A stretch of 25,839 nucleotides of DNA from Porphyromonadaceae bacterium UBA4702. GTDB taxonomy: Bacteria > Bacteroidota > Bacteroidia > Bacteroidales > Muribaculaceae. Location of the stretch: positions 1 to 25,839 of the forward strand of contig DHKE01000080.1 in NCBI GenBank assembly GCA_002404675.1, read 5' to 3'. A program made the position numbers and the translations under genes. The notes beneath the pieces were generated by a model. That model saw only the letters and a program-made list of their open reading frames with translations. It was not told the origin of the DNA and searched no databases. Positions within the stretch are counted from its first letter, which is position 1; every line of letters starts with the position of its first letter. Below, in pieces: positions 25,746 through 25,839 of this stretch.

Positions 25746-25774
25746 GAAAGCACTGAAAAAGTGCCGTGTTTTTC
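25734..25774 (+). terminator. Intrinsic terminator formed partly from the repeat arm
   Basis: ACACGGCAC (25734-25742), part of the copy B right arm, pairs over 9 bp with GTGCCGTGT (25761-25769), and an inner GCACT/AGTGC helix is also possible. The T-run continues TTTT (25770-25773). It could end rightward transcription from the zinc-ribbon genes. On the minus strand the tail is less T-rich. Confidence 0.6.
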
Positions 25775-25839
25775 GGAAGGGCTTTCATTTTGCAAGCATG
25801 CTGTTGTATTTTGACAGGAGGCAATATCAGGTGACCCGA

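Noticed and set aside
25699..25839. Open frames at the right edge: two on the minus strand and one starting at an ATG at 25798 on the plus strand
   Set aside because: The minus frames run through the repeat element and two are open at once, so neither stands out; the plus frame has only 14 codons before the window ends.
1..25839. CRISPR arrays, tRNA or rRNA genes, insertion-sequence transposases, attachment sites
   Set aside because: Looked for regular spaced repeats, cloverleaf-like sequences, rRNA words and transposase motifs by eye and found none.

Overview
The window looks like a chromosomal segment of a Bacteroidales bacterium, most likely Muribaculaceae or a close relative. The reasons are promoters of the Bacteroidetes type (TTTG or TTG, about 19-20 bases, TAnnTTTG), no obvious Shine-Dalgarno sites, moderately high G+C, and a long run of secreted multidomain proteins. 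These end in a C-terminal sorting domain of the type IX secretion (Por) kind, with the recurring ending GIYxVR...YKVxVK/R. The family and secretion assignments are inferences from sequence; no 16S rRNA or secretion-machine gene is present.

Layout. (1) 1-107: tail of a rightward gene and a hairpin shared with the next, leftward gene. (2) 107-2470, leftward: a 787-residue secreted protein of unknown function. (3) 2801-4543, rightward and divergent from it: a membrane TPR protein with a LuxR-type HTH, probably a regulator. (4) A palindrome-rich repeat (second copy near the right end), then ogt, a leftward DNA-alkyl repair gene. (5) 5338-9051, leftward: a 1237-residue secreted protein with a predicted beta-propeller, fn3 and adhesin domains. 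(6) 9437-18535, rightward: an M6-type zinc metalloprotease and two large adhesin-like proteins, probably one transcription unit from a near-perfect promoter to a strong terminator. (7) 18734-23615: two more secreted adhesin-like proteins, again closed by a terminator. (8) 23934-24223: a promoter-to-terminator unit with no credible ORF and many helices, a good candidate for a structured small RNA. (9) 24299-25450: two zinc-ribbon proteins, the second clearly AT-richer and membrane anchored. (10) 25451-25839: hairpins and the second repeat copy.

How it fits together. Seven proteins carry a signal peptide or a hydrophobic N-terminus together with a C-terminal sorting-like domain. Six of them are built from fn3 modules and cleaved-adhesin / choice-of-anchor-J modules. 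In three (the M6 protease, the 1009-residue and the 1072-residue proteins) an adhesin module sits inside an fn3 domain, as in the hemagglutinin/adhesin regions of Porphyromonas gingivalis gingipains and HagA. The simplest reading is an island of surface or secreted adhesins plus a protease, expanded by duplication and possibly controlled by the divergent membrane TPR-LuxR protein. The best candidates for something undescribed are the propeller-adhesin paralogue set, the structured RNA unit and the palindromic repeat.
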